DNA of 13,875 nt from Verrucomicrobiota bacterium (lineage in GTDB: Bacteria > Verrucomicrobiota > Verrucomicrobiia > Chthoniobacterales > UBA10450): positions 1 through 13,875 of the forward strand of contig QHOM01000011.1 in NCBI GenBank assembly GCA_003218785.1. The letters are read 5' to 3'. This document shows positions 1-7,686 of this stretch, piece by piece. Under the pieces are notes generated by a model. That model did no database searches, was not told where the DNA came from, and worked only from the letters and a program-made list of their open reading frames with translations. A program made the position numbers and the translations under genes. Within the stretch, counting starts at the first letter, position 1. Every line of letters begins with the position of its first letter.

Positions 1-2216
1 AACTCCTTAGGCCCGCCGGAATCGGAGACGACTACCGGCACCCCGGAAGCCTGCGCTTCGATGATCACGTTGCCGAACGTGTCGGTGGTGCTGGGAAAAA
101 CAAAAATGTCGGCTGATGCGTACGCCGTGGCCAACTCTTTGCCAGTGAGATAGCCGGTGAAAAATGCCTCGGGCAACGATTCGGCAAATGCCTCGGCGTA
201 CGGGCCGTGACCGACGACGAAGAGTTGCACCGGAAGATCTTCAGCGCGTAATCGCCGGTAGGCATCTGCCAGAACGTCGAGATCTTTTTCTCGCGATATC
301 CGGCCGACGTAAAGCAGCCGCACCTGGCCGTTACTCGCGCCAAATTTTTCCCAAAAGGCCTGCTCACGTCGCGCTGGAGTGAACAGCTCGGTATCGAGAC
401 CACGCGGGAAAATTTTCAGCTTCGCGGGATCGAAGCCGCGCTTAACCCAGCTTTGCCGATATTCGTCCGAGTTGACAAAGACGACGTCGAGTTGGCCATA
501 AAACCAGTGCATGTAGCGCCACGCAACGCTCTCGAGGAAGCTGTCCTCGGTGAGAATGCGGATGTACTGCGGAAAATCGGTGTGATAAATGCCGCTCGTT
601 TGGAGGTTAAGCATTTTGGCCGCTAGCAGCCCAGTTAATCCGACCGGCCCGGGTGTGCTGATAATAATCTCGGTAAATTTTTCGCGCTGAATGTAATCAA
701 GGATTCGGAGGATCGGCGGGAAGCTCAGCTTCTGCAGCTCGTATTCGGGCAACTCGAATTCGCCGATCGGCTTGAAATTCTTGATTGGGATGTTGTTGAT
801 GTTCAGCTCGCCGCGCGAAACGACCACGACTAATTCCCTTCCAGCGGCTGCGCCGGCCGCGGTCATTTTGCGAATCGTAGTCGCCACGCCGTTTACATCG
901 TCCAGTGTGTCAGTGAACCACGCGCGTTTGCAATTTTGCAGCGCGACGGGAATTTCACCGGTCAACTCTTTGAAAATGCCGCGGAGCCATTTTCGGGAAG
1001 GCGCTTGGCTGTGAAAACCGTAGATGTACGGCGTGAGAATCACCAGGATCGGCGCAATTGCGCTGACAGCCTGCATGCTTTCAACCATGTTGCCGCTGCT
1101 GATTTGTTGAACGAACTTTTGGAAAAATCGAAAGACAAGTCGCTCGGCCACCATGTTGGCCATGAGAAATGTGCGGCGCTCAGGTTCACTGACTGCATCC
1201 AATTGCTCGGCGAGTTTCGCCTTTACTTCAGGTCGCGCGAAATACCCGGAAAGCTCTTTCCAGAGCGACACGTTTGCCGGCTTGAGTAGTTCGAAAATTT
1301 TTCCGGATAAGACAGCTTGTCCAGCCAGGCTCGCTTTTTCCGCGAGCGTGAATTCCGTCGGATCGCGTCCTTCCATAAAACGCGAAAACATTTTTTCCAA
1401 CAGCGCTGCGCCTGGCCCGAGTTTTTCCTGGAAATGGTCCTCGATGAAACGGACGACTGTATTGTAGAAGCCGTGCGACAGGGCGAGGGGAGTCCCACCG
1501 TAACCTCGCGCGCTGCAATTGCCGTTGCGGATGTATTCGAGGAATTTTGTCACGGACTCTGCCGCTGGCGTTTCCGTGTACGCTGAAGCGGCAAATTGTC
1601 CGCCGTGATCATCTGAGCCGCCGACGAAAATCTTTTTCCACGGCTCGGCGTGCGTGGGCGCCAGATTATGGCGGTTTGCGAACACATCAATCTTGTCTGG
1701 CGTCAGTTGCTTGAAAAGAGTTTGGGCAAGATCGCTTAGAAGGGCGTCACGCAGACCGTTGATTCCCTCGAAATGCTTGAAAAGAAGGATGAGCCGTTCG
1801 AGATGACTCGCGTCCAATTGGCCGTTAACGCTGTAAAGGGGATGCGCAACCGCGTGCGCGATTTGCGCCGTTTGGAGATAGTGTTGCAGCTCAAGAATAT
1901 TATCCCGGACACCTTCGATCTCGCCGTGCTGCTCTTGTGAAATCCCCCAAACGAGGATGTGTAGCTTGCACGGATCGTGCGGAAAATAAGTCGTAACTTG
2001 TTCGCTAATAAAACTATGAGGCAGATCTATAATTTGCACACAGCCGTCGATTGTATCGTGATCGGTGATCGTCACATAATCCATGCCGCGCTCCAGCAAT
2101 TGCCGGTGCAGCTCCTTCGGAGCAGAGTAGCTGTCGGGAAAATCAAAACGACGAAACAGCCATTCCTCCGAGCGCGCGCTGTAGCGCGAGTGAATGTGAA
2201 GGTCGCACTTACTCAT
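1..2216 (-). CDS. PHP-domain / GT4 glycosyltransferase fusion protein, 3'-truncated by window edge
   Basis: The frame opens at ATG 2216 and stays open to base 1, giving at least 738 residues, with the C-terminus outside the window. Residues 1-270 form a PHP-type metal-dependent phosphoesterase domain: DLHIH (H7, H9), TDHDT (H53), AHP (H125) and GGSDDHG (H204) supply the usual metal ligands. Residues about 270-430 are a linker with one strongly hydrophobic stretch (about 382-399). From about 430 on it is a GT-B, family GT4 glycosyltransferase: glycine-rich NGVATT near 440, GPVG near 524, RGLDTELF near 604, and the terminal EX7E region with FGNVIIEAQ near 715. The GT half resembles alpha-mannosyl/sulfoquinovosyl transferases, so a role in glycolipid or cell-surface glycan assembly is inferred. 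The PHP half could act as a phosphatase on a sugar phosphate or phospholipid, which is also inference. It lies 2 bases after the deacetylase stop, so the two are probably cotranscribed. Confidence 0.87.
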   Translation of the reverse strand, partial: MSKCDLHIHSRYSARSEEWLFRRFDFPDSYSAPKELHRQLLERGMDYVTITDHDTIDGCVQIIDLPHSFISEQVTTYFPHDPCKLHILVWGISQEQHGEIEGVRDNILELQHYLQTAQIAHAVAHPLYSVNGQLDASHLERLILLFKHFEGINGLRDALLSDLAQTLFKQLTPDKIDVFANRHNLAPTHAEPWKKIFVGGSDDHGGQFAASAYTETPAAESVTKFLEYIRNGNCSARGYGGTPLALSHGFYNTVVRFIEDHFQEKLGPGAALLEKMFSRFMEGRDPTEFTLAEKASLAGQAVLSGKIFELLKPANVSLWKELSGYFARPEVKAKLAEQLDAVSEPERRTFLMANMVAERLVFRFFQKFVQQISSGNMVESMQAVSAIAPILVILTPYIYGFHSQAPSRKWLRGIFKELTGEIPVALQNCKRAWFTDTLDDVNGVATTIRKMTAAGAAAGRELVVVVSRGELNINNIPIKNFKPIGEFELPEYELQKLSFPPILRILDYIQREKFTEIIISTPGPVGLTGLLAAKMLNLQTSGIYHTDFPQYIRILTEDSFLESVAWRYMHWFYGQLDVVFVNSDEYRQSWVKRGFDPAKLKIFPRGLDTELFTPARREQAFWEKFGASNGQVRLLYVGRISREKDLDVLADAYRRLRAEDLPVQLFVVGHGPYAEAFAESLPEAFFTGYLTGKELATAYASADIFVFPSTTDTFGNVIIEAQASGVPVVVSDSGGPKE

Positions 2217-2218
2217 GT

Positions 2219-3028
2219 CTAGACTCCGCGTCTTAGTCTTTGTTCGGCGATCCAGTCCTGGTAGGTTGTCACTGTCCGCGACCCGCTCGTCGCGTCGATA
2301 AGATCGACAATCTGTCGCCAAATGGCCGGATGAGAATAGTCGGGCGGATGAATGCTTATCCGCAAGAGCGGATTGCCCTTTAAAAGCCGGAAGAGCGTCG
2401 CGTTCCACGCACGGCTGATTGCGCGTCGCCATCTGCTTCGAACGCTGTAACCAATTGATCTAACAGGAAATTCCTCGCCTGAGCGGAGGTCGCGCAAAGT
2501 TCGTAGCCGAGTTGTATATTCCAACTCGGCATCCCGCGCGGCGCGCTCGGCTTCCGCGCTGAGCAACCAGGCTGGCGCGACAAAACCTCGCGGCTTCAAA
2601 CCGCTGGCGCGAAATTCATCGCGCGCCGCTGTGATTCGGCGGAGTGCCTCGTCGTAATCGAGATCGTAAAACTCGCCCTCGTCTGCGGTGTAGAGGCGAG
2701 TAAAAAACTTATCGCGTACCGTTTCGTTCGCGCGGCGTGCCCGTTCATGAAAATAGCCGTGGATGACAATTTCATAACCGGCCGATTGCAAATCTCGCAA
2801 CCAGGAAACGAATTGTCGATCTTTAGTGGCCAGACCCTGATGGCGATAATCGGGCACAACAAGAAGAGAACAGGTGGGCACGCCGTGATGAGCGAGTTCT
2901 ATTATCATCTTTTCCGTGACGTCTCGGCTGTGGGGGGCAACATCGTGCACGGAGACAACGATCGAATCCGTCGTGGCAGCCGCCGTTGCGACCAGCGGCA
3001 GGAAGTGATTGGCAACCACCGAAGTCAT
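2219..3028 (-). CDS. DUF2334-type polysaccharide deacetylase
   Basis: This is a 269-residue protein of the NodB-like carbohydrate esterase fold. Near the N-terminus VVSVHDVAP (H28, D29) corresponds to the conserved Asp motif of deacetylases. HGYFH at residues 90-94 is the H-x3-H zinc pair, and SIHPPDY (H227) is the late catalytic histidine motif. RGFVAPAW in the middle matches the family's R-x-F-x-x-P motif. These features fit the DUF2334 branch, metal-dependent hydrolases that remove acetyl groups from amino sugars; the actual substrate is unknown. I see no signal peptide or membrane helix, so it may act in the cytoplasm. It is followed 2 bases later by the PHP-GT4 gene, suggesting joint action on a glycan or glycolipid precursor. 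ATG 3028 has no clear ribosome binding site but fits the family's usual N-terminal length. Confidence 0.85.
   Translation of the reverse strand: MTSVVANHFLPLVATAAATTDSIVVSVHDVAPHSRDVTEKMIIELAHHGVPTCSLLVVPDYRHQGLATKDRQFVSWLRDLQSAGYEIVIHGYFHERARRANETVRDKFFTRLYTADEGEFYDLDYDEALRRITAARDEFRASGLKPRGFVAPAWLLSAEAERAARDAELEYTTRLRTLRDLRSGEEFPVRSIGYSVRSRWRRAISRAWNATLFRLLKGNPLLRISIHPPDYSHPAIWRQIVDLIDATSGSRTVTTYQDWIAEQRLRRGV
2224..2227 (-). promoter_or_regulatory. Ribosome binding site of the PHP-GT4 gene
   Basis: GGAG on the minus strand, 7 bases before ATG 2216. It lies inside the last codons of the upstream deacetylase gene, which supports this start and translational coupling. It stands out because most genes in the window lack a recognisable Shine-Dalgarno sequence. 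Confidence 0.5.
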
Positions 3029-3087
3029 GTCCGCAAATTTTCAATCGCGCTCGTCATGTGAACAAGCGCAAAGCGCTAGCGCCTGCG

Positions 3088-3495
3088 CTATCTTCCCATC
3101 AACACAATCGCACGAAAATCGGTGGCGGCCATTGGCATAACGGAGAGCCGCGATTGCCGCACGAGCTGAATCCGTTTGAGGCGCGGATCGCTTTTGATTT
3201 GGCGCAGCGTCACTGGCCGGCGCAGAGGTTTGATTGGCGCAAGATTGACAGCGCTCCAGTCACCCCCGGTTGCCGTGGGATCGGGGTAGGCTGGACGCGT
3301 AACCTTGGCCATGCCGACTACCGCTTTTTCCTCACCGCTGTGATAGAAAAGAAGCTCATCTCCCTTGCGCATTTTGCGGAGATTATTTCGCGCGGTGTAG
3401 TTGCGGACGCCCGTCCAGCTTGTCTGGCCCTCCGCGACAAAATCCGACCACGAATAAGAGGAGGGCTCCTGTTTCACCAGCCAGAAATTTTTCAT
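3088..3495 (-). CDS. EVE-domain protein
   Basis: This 135-residue protein is almost entirely one EVE (PUA-like) domain. The start WLVKQEPSSYSWSDF is the characteristic opening of the family. It is followed by WTGVRNYTARNNLRKMRKGDELLFYHSG, a conserved part of the ligand pocket, then VVGMAKV and AYPDPTA. The known fold binds modified bases or nucleotides in nucleic acids; the human relative is thymocyte nuclear protein 1. Its bacterial role is mostly unassigned, and members also appear fused to restriction enzymes. Length is typical for the stand-alone bacterial form (130-155 residues). It lies 59 bases upstream of the deacetylase gene and diverges from tmk, with a palindromic repeat between them. 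Nothing in the context links it to DNA modification here. Confidence 0.9.
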   Translation of the reverse strand: MKNFWLVKQEPSSYSWSDFVAEGQTSWTGVRNYTARNNLRKMRKGDELLFYHSGEEKAVVGMAKVTRPAYPDPTATGGDWSAVNLAPIKPLRRPVTLRQIKSDPRLKRIQLVRQSRLSVMPMAATDFRAIVLMGR

Positions 3496-3510
3496 GCCTC
3501 ATAGTAGCAT

Positions 3511-3612
3511 AGGCTTCCCAGCCTGTGCGGCCAGCGGGCATCCTGCCTGCTGAATCCACGGCTGGCAGGCGAGACGCCCCGCAGGCCCCACAGCCAAGAT
3601 GGCTGTGCCACG
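3511..3612. repeat. GC-rich palindromic intergenic repeat, copy 1
   Basis: The EVE-tmk divergent interval is filled by nested inverted repeats. They include AGGCT/AGCCT (3511-3515 and 3520-3524, 4-base loop), the imperfect pair GCGGGCATCCTGCCTGC / GCAGGCGAGACGCCCCGC (about 3534-3582), and an 8-bp perfect stem CACAGCCA/TGGCTGTG with a 3-base loop (3589-3596 and 3600-3607). The reverse complement shares an AGCC...GGCT hairpin followed by a GGCGTCTCGCCTGC-type core with the copy at 6191-6241. This is a dispersed repeat family rather than a terminator, as there is no T-run. Confidence 0.6.
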
Positions 3613-3656
3613 CTCGTTATTCGACATTTGAGCTGCTTTATTTCACAATCGAACTG

Positions 3657-4313
3657 ATGCAGCGGCTGCCATTCATCACATTCGAAGGATCTGAAGGATG
3701 CGGAAAATCCACGCAAGTAAAAAAACTGGCGACGCGACTTCAGCAGATGGGTGTGCCTTGTCTAATTACGCGCGAGCCGGGTGGCACGCCCATCGGCGAA
3801 ACCATTCGTGAGCTTCTACAATTTGCGCCGCACAACTCCGGTATGACACCGGAGACCGAGCTGCTGTTGTTTGAGGCGAGCCGAAGTCAGCTCGTGCGCG
3901 AGACAATCAAACCGGCGCTCGAACGCGGTGTTTGCGTGATCGCGGATCGTTTCTTTGATTCCACCACTGTTTACCAAGGGGCGGCGCGAAGATTAGACCG
4001 ACAAATTGTCCAACGGCTAAACACATTCGCGGTCGGCGATTGCGTCCCGGATATTACTTTCGTGCTTGATATCGACGCAGGGACCGCCCGTTCAAGAATG
4101 CAAGGACCGCGTAGAACGGATCGGATGGAACGACAACCTGCCGAGTTCTATGAGCGAGTTCGCGAAGCGTACCGAGAACTGGCCGCGCGCGAATCAAATC
4201 GCGTTGTGCTGCTCGACGGCTCGCGCGATGCGGATGGGATCGAGAAGGAAATTTGGGAAACAGTTTCTTCGCGTTTCCCGAGATTTGCTTCAAAGGCAAA
4301 ATCGAAAATTTGA
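3657..4313 (+). CDS. tmk: Thymidylate kinase
   Basis: This 218-residue enzyme phosphorylates dTMP to dTDP with ATP, an essential cytoplasmic step of dTTP synthesis. It shows the P-loop GSEGCGKS (residues 11-18), the dTMP-binding REPGG (39-43), the DRFFDS motif (97-102), which stands for the usual DRY, and a basic LID-like stretch RMQGPRRTDRMERQ. Length matches bacterial Tmk (about 205-220). The reading frame stays open upstream to a possible start at 3525. Those 44 extra codons are translated repeat DNA with no Tmk homology, so ATG 3657, ten residues before the P-loop, is the sensible start. No good ribosome binding site precedes it. holB begins one base after the stop, a linkage often seen for tmk and holB and consistent with cotranscription. 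Confidence 0.95.
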   Translation: MQRLPFITFEGSEGCGKSTQVKKLATRLQQMGVPCLITREPGGTPIGETIRELLQFAPHNSGMTPETELLLFEASRSQLVRETIKPALERGVCVIADRFFDSTTVYQGAARRLDRQIVQRLNTFAVGDCVPDITFVLDIDAGTARSRMQGPRRTDRMERQPAEFYERVREAYRELAARESNRVVLLDGSRDADGIEKEIWETVSSRFPRFASKAKSKI

Positions 4314-4314
4314 A

Positions 4315-5286
4315 ATGGCCTTTCCCCGCACAGCAGCTTTCAGATATTTGCGGCGCGCTAATGAACAAAACAGGCTCGCGCACGCCTATTTAATTTGGGG
4401 GTCACCGGGCAGCGGAAAGCAGCTGCTCGCGGCGGAGCTAGCCAGCCTCGTCAACGGAACAAAGGTGAGCGACGTTTTCTCTGCCAAAGCTCGGGATATT
4501 TTCGTTGCCCAACCCGAATCGAAATCCCGGCGCATTGTTATTGAGCAGATCCGTGATCTTGAGCATGCCCTGCAAATGCGTGCATCAAATGGCCGACGCA
4601 AGGTGGCGATTATCGTCGATGCCGATCGGCTCCAACCGCAGGCTGCGAACGCGTTTCTTAAGACATTGGAAGAACCGCCGAAGGATTCCTTGCTGCTCCT
4701 TCTGAGCGCGTTACCCGAAGCTCTACCGGAGACGATTCTTTCACGATGCATCGCAATTCCACTTGCGCCAAACGGCCAACCTCAAAATAAAGTGGAAGAG
4801 GAAAAGCTCGTGAAATTGCTGCAACAGGCTGCCCGCGAACAGAGCTGGAGTATTCAGTATGCGTATCGATTGGCTCAGGAATTTCAGCGTCTGCTACGCC
4901 TAGTTCGGGAGCAAATTAAAAGCCAAACAGATCAGGCATTAAAACAGGAGGAGTCGCGCTACAAGGATTCGACTGATGGTGCCTGGCTCGAAGAGCGGGA
5001 ACAATACTACAAGGCGCTCGCAGAAAGCCTCTACCTGCAACGGCGCGCCGCACTGATCGAGACATTATTCGCTTGGTGGTCTGATGTTCTTCGATCGCGC
5101 AATGGTGTAGAATGCTGTAGTTTGCCCAACGCGGGAAAAGAAACGGCCGCGCTCGCGAAGCGTTTCAGCACCGCCGAAATTTTGAGACGCGTTCGCTGTC
5201 TCGAGGAATTGCGCTATCATCTTAGTCGCAATATTCAGGAAGCGCTGGCCATCGAAGTCGCTTTCCTCGCCATCTTTACGATATGA
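4315..5286 (+). CDS. holB: DNA polymerase III delta' subunit (HolB-like)
   Basis: This 323-residue AAA+ protein belongs to the clamp loader, which opens the beta clamp and loads it on primed DNA. It has AFRYLRRANEQNRLAHAYL, the standard delta' opening; a P-loop-like GSPGSGKQ (29-36); a Walker B variant VDADRL (101-106); the NAFLKTLEEPP signature (112-122); and the sensor SRC at 143-145. Two points are notable. The residue after the P-loop lysine is Gln instead of Ser/Thr, and the four-cysteine zinc module usual between Walker A and B is missing. Delta' does not hydrolyse ATP, so the first is tolerable. The C-terminal half is poorly conserved, as is typical. ATG 4315 is chosen because it starts the homology one base after the tmk stop. 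An upstream extension to 4066 would overlap tmk and is not credible. Confidence 0.88.
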   Translation: MAFPRTAAFRYLRRANEQNRLAHAYLIWGSPGSGKQLLAAELASLVNGTKVSDVFSAKARDIFVAQPESKSRRIVIEQIRDLEHALQMRASNGRRKVAIIVDADRLQPQAANAFLKTLEEPPKDSLLLLLSALPEALPETILSRCIAIPLAPNGQPQNKVEEEKLVKLLQQAAREQSWSIQYAYRLAQEFQRLLRLVREQIKSQTDQALKQEESRYKDSTDGAWLEEREQYYKALAESLYLQRRAALIETLFAWWSDVLRSRNGVECCSLPNAGKETAALAKRFSTAEILRRVRCLEELRYHLSRNIQEALAIEVAFLAIFTI

Positions 5287-5433
5287 TCCGTCTGTGGTGG
5301 CAGTCCATATGAATTAAGATGCACACGCCAATAATTGCCGGCATACTGCGCGCAAGGCGGATGATCTCGCGTTGGAAACTTAAAAACGGGCCGTTCGCAT
5401 TTCTGAAAACGCGTCGATCCGTCTGGGAAAATC

Positions 5434-6177
5434 ATGAGATTTGAGAACCAGGTCGCTGTCGTAACAGGAGCAGGGCGGGGGATCGGACATGCGATTGCGG
5501 TGCGGTTGGCGAGCGAAGGAGCGCGCGTCGCGTGCGTCAGCCGGACGGAGGCGAACGCAAAGAAGACTGCGAATGAAATTAAGGCGACGCGACCGGATGC
5601 AGCGAAGGCTTACGCAGTGGACGTCGCGGATCATGCAGCAGTGCAAAAAGTCGGTGCCCGGATTCTCGAAGACTTTGGCAAGATCGACATTCTAGTTAAC
5701 AACGCTGGTGTGAAGCGCGACGGGCTGAGCATGCGGATGCCGATCGAGGATTGGGACATGGTCATCAACACGAACCTCAGAGGAGCGTTCAACTTCGTGC
5801 AGGCCACAGAGCGCGCGATGATCAAAGAGCGCAGCGGGCGCATCATTAACATCACCTCGGTGATCGGCCTCATGGGCAATGCCGGGCAAACAAACTACGC
5901 TGCAAGCAAAGCAGGCTTGATCGGTTTCACCAAATCGCTCGCGCGTGAACTGGCGAGTCGTAACATCACTGTGAACGCCGTGGCGCCGGGATTCATTACG
6001 ACGGACATGACCACCGGACTTTCGGATGAGATCAAGAATACGATTCAGTCCAAAATTCCGCTGGGCAAAGCAGGGCAATCTGAAGATGTCGCCAGTGCCG
6101 TGGCTTTTCTAGCGTCCGCGGATGCGAGCTACATCACTGGACAGGTGCTGTGCGTGGACGGCGGAATCGTGATGTGA
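5434..6177 (+). CDS. fabG: 3-oxoacyl-ACP reductase (short-chain dehydrogenase FabG)
   Basis: This 247-residue SDR enzyme should reduce 3-oxoacyl-ACP to 3-hydroxyacyl-ACP with NADPH. The cofactor motif is TGAGRGIG (11-18) and R37 after the second strand favours NADPH. NNAG lies at 89-92, and the catalytic tetrad is N114, S142, Y155 and K159 (YAASK). The C-terminus SYITGQVLCVDGGIVM is typical of FabG, as is the length. It lies 147 bases after holB, with no fabD, acpP or fabF beside it, so it is not in a normal fatty-acid operon. It converges on the operon at 6295-10706, which encodes two dehydratase domains but no reductase. FabG may therefore serve that pathway (ApeQ-like role) or be the general fatty-acid enzyme. 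The chemistry is secure; the pathway assignment is not. Confidence 0.92.
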   Translation: MRFENQVAVVTGAGRGIGHAIAVRLASEGARVACVSRTEANAKKTANEIKATRPDAAKAYAVDVADHAAVQKVGARILEDFGKIDILVNNAGVKRDGLSMRMPIEDWDMVINTNLRGAFNFVQATERAMIKERSGRIINITSVIGLMGNAGQTNYAASKAGLIGFTKSLARELASRNITVNAVAPGFITTDMTTGLSDEIKNTIQSKIPLGKAGQSEDVASAVAFLASADASYITGQVLCVDGGIVM

Positions 6178-6190
6178 TGCTTCTCGTCCG

Positions 6191-6241
6191 CAGCCGACAC
6201 GGCTGCCACCACAGAGCTGTAGCGGCAGGCGTGTCGCCTGC
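6191..6241. repeat. GC-rich palindromic intergenic repeat, copy 2
   Basis: Two adjacent hairpins lie between the convergent fabG and acyltransferase genes. The first is CAGCCG/CGGCTG (6191-6196 and 6200-6205, 3-base loop). The second is GCAGGCG/CGCCTGC (6225-6231 and 6235-6241, 3-base loop). The order and core match the reverse complement of the repeat at 3511-3612. The second stem could end transcription of fabG, but no T-run follows it. Confidence 0.6.
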
Positions 6242-6294
6242 GAACTCTAGAAGTTGAATCCTGGATGTTAGATGCCGCCTAGCTCCAAGGAGCG

Positions 6295-7686
6295 TCACGC
6301 GCGCAGCATGATGGTAATACGTCCATCAGCTAAAAGAACACCGCCGGCTGAAACGCGACATTCATAAACCGTATTAGTAGCGTCTCCGAACAGGCGCCTC
6401 GCAGAAATCTGGAGTGGGGAACCGATGTCATCTAGGCGCATCGCATACAAGCGTGCATCTCGCAGCGCTGCCAAGTAGCCCGGTGGCGCTGTCGCGCCTG
6501 CCGACCGGGCGCGCAATCCGCCGTGCACTGCCGCGGCTTGTGCGCCGTACTCGAAAGCATGCAAAGCCGATAACCGTCCGCCCCGACGCAATGGATTAGC
6601 CGGATCACGATGCGTATTACTGATGCACACAATCGATCGATCGTCCCACTCGGTTACAGTATCCAACACACACATCAGACCGGAGTGGGGGATGAGCGTG
6701 CGAATTTCCGTTTTGTTAATCGACGTTTCGCCAGCGGTCTTGAGACCTTTTACGCAAGTGGCCGTTAATTCCCAAAACGGATAGAAGTTAAACCAGTTGT
6801 AAGGTGCAAGGCGCGCGTAGTGCTCCAAGCGTTGGACGTAACGCTGCATCCAAAGCTGGATGTCTTCGGCGCGACGATCGCGAGCCAAAATGATTTCGTC
6901 GGCAAAATGTTCGAAGTGAATTTCGTAGCGGTTTCCGCCGCGGTAGAGGCCAAAAAACAAGATCACAGGACAACGCATCATGGCAGCAAGCAGGATCGGG
7001 CCGGCTGGGAACGCAGCGGGCGCACCGAGGAATTGACACTGCGTGGTCCTGTCGCCGCTCGCGACGCGGTCACCCAACATGCCAATGAAGAAGCCCGCGT
7101 CCAAACTTTCCTTTACTCTTAGCAATGTATCCGGCCGATCCAGCGCGATTACCGTGTTGGCGATCTTTGGGTTAAGCGCATCAAAAAAGCGTGTGACGTT
7201 TTGGTTGTGCGCGGTGTCCATCAACACCTTGAGCGGAAAGCTTCGCTGCATTACTCCCAAGGCACGCAACACCTCGAAGCTGCCCAAATGCGAACCCAAG
7301 AGGATGCTGCCTTTGCCGCTTTCGATTTCGCGGTGCAAGATTTCCTTCCGATGAAGCGTCACGCCAAAGCGCTCGAACTCACCGCGCAGCAGGTAAAGGC
7401 GATCCAGAATTGTCGCGGCAAAGCAATGAAAATGGCGGAAAACATGCCACCAACGGGCTGAATGGCCGCGCACACGCTTCAAATATTCGTAGGACGTTTG
7501 CCGGCTCGCATGCGCCGTGATTACAAAATAAGATGTGATCGGGTACAGGATCAGCCTTGCCGTCCAGCGCCCGACGTGCACCGCGATCCAGGCGATCACT
7601 CGCAGCAAGGCGGGTGTGCCGCGCTCCGGCAAGGCCGTCCAACGATCCGCCTCCGAGGTTTTAGTCGCGAGAACTTTCGGGGTCAT
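6295..7686 (-). CDS. Fusion of LPLAT/HtrB-like acyltransferase and ApeP-like hotdog dehydratase
   Basis: This 463-residue protein has two recognisable parts. Residues 1-310 resemble the lipid A acyltransferase-like proteins of aryl-polyene and flexirubin loci. They share the W-x(3)-PERG opening (16-23), a hydrophobic stretch (27-57) likely to bind or span the inner membrane, the catalytic HX4E motif HLGSFE (H133, E138), and GDR (205-207). From about residue 322 to the end is a hotdog domain like ApeP, the FabZ-like 3-hydroxyacyl-ACP dehydratase. It has IPHSGLMCVLDTV (332-344), NPLRRGGRLSALHAFEYGAQAAAVHGG with candidate catalytic E379, and GxLLADGRITI near the end. The first domain should move an acyl chain from ACP to a lipid acceptor; the second should dehydrate a chain intermediate. 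The ATG overlaps the methyltransferase end by 26 bases, implying coupled translation. These activities are separate proteins in the aryl-polyene loci I know. Confidence 0.87.
   Translation of the reverse strand: MTPKVLATKTSEADRWTALPERGTPALLRVIAWIAVHVGRWTARLILYPITSYFVITAHASRQTSYEYLKRVRGHSARWWHVFRHFHCFAATILDRLYLLRGEFERFGVTLHRKEILHREIESGKGSILLGSHLGSFEVLRALGVMQRSFPLKVLMDTAHNQNVTRFFDALNPKIANTVIALDRPDTLLRVKESLDAGFFIGMLGDRVASGDRTTQCQFLGAPAAFPAGPILLAAMMRCPVILFFGLYRGGNRYEIHFEHFADEIILARDRRAEDIQLWMQRYVQRLEHYARLAPYNWFNFYPFWELTATCVKGLKTAGETSINKTEIRTLIPHSGLMCVLDTVTEWDDRSIVCISNTHRDPANPLRRGGRLSALHAFEYGAQAAAVHGGLRARSAGATAPPGYLAALRDARLYAMRLDDIGSPLQISARRLFGDATNTVYECRVSAGGVLLADGRITIMLRA

Noticed and set aside
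936..1586. Several plus-strand open frames of 90-117 codons
   Set aside because: They are antisense to the continuous PHP-GT4 coding frame and resemble no family.
3525..3656. Upstream extension of the tmk frame
   Set aside because: The 44 codons translate a palindromic repeat, and thymidylate kinases begin about ten residues before the P-loop, as ATG 3657 gives.
4066..4314. Upstream extension of the holB frame
   Set aside because: It overlaps tmk coding sequence throughout. Delta' homology begins only after ATG 4315, one base past the tmk stop.
6225..6241. Rho-independent terminator for fabG
   Set aside because: The 7-bp stem is suitable but no T-run follows, and the same motif occurs at another intergenic site, so it is better called a repeat.
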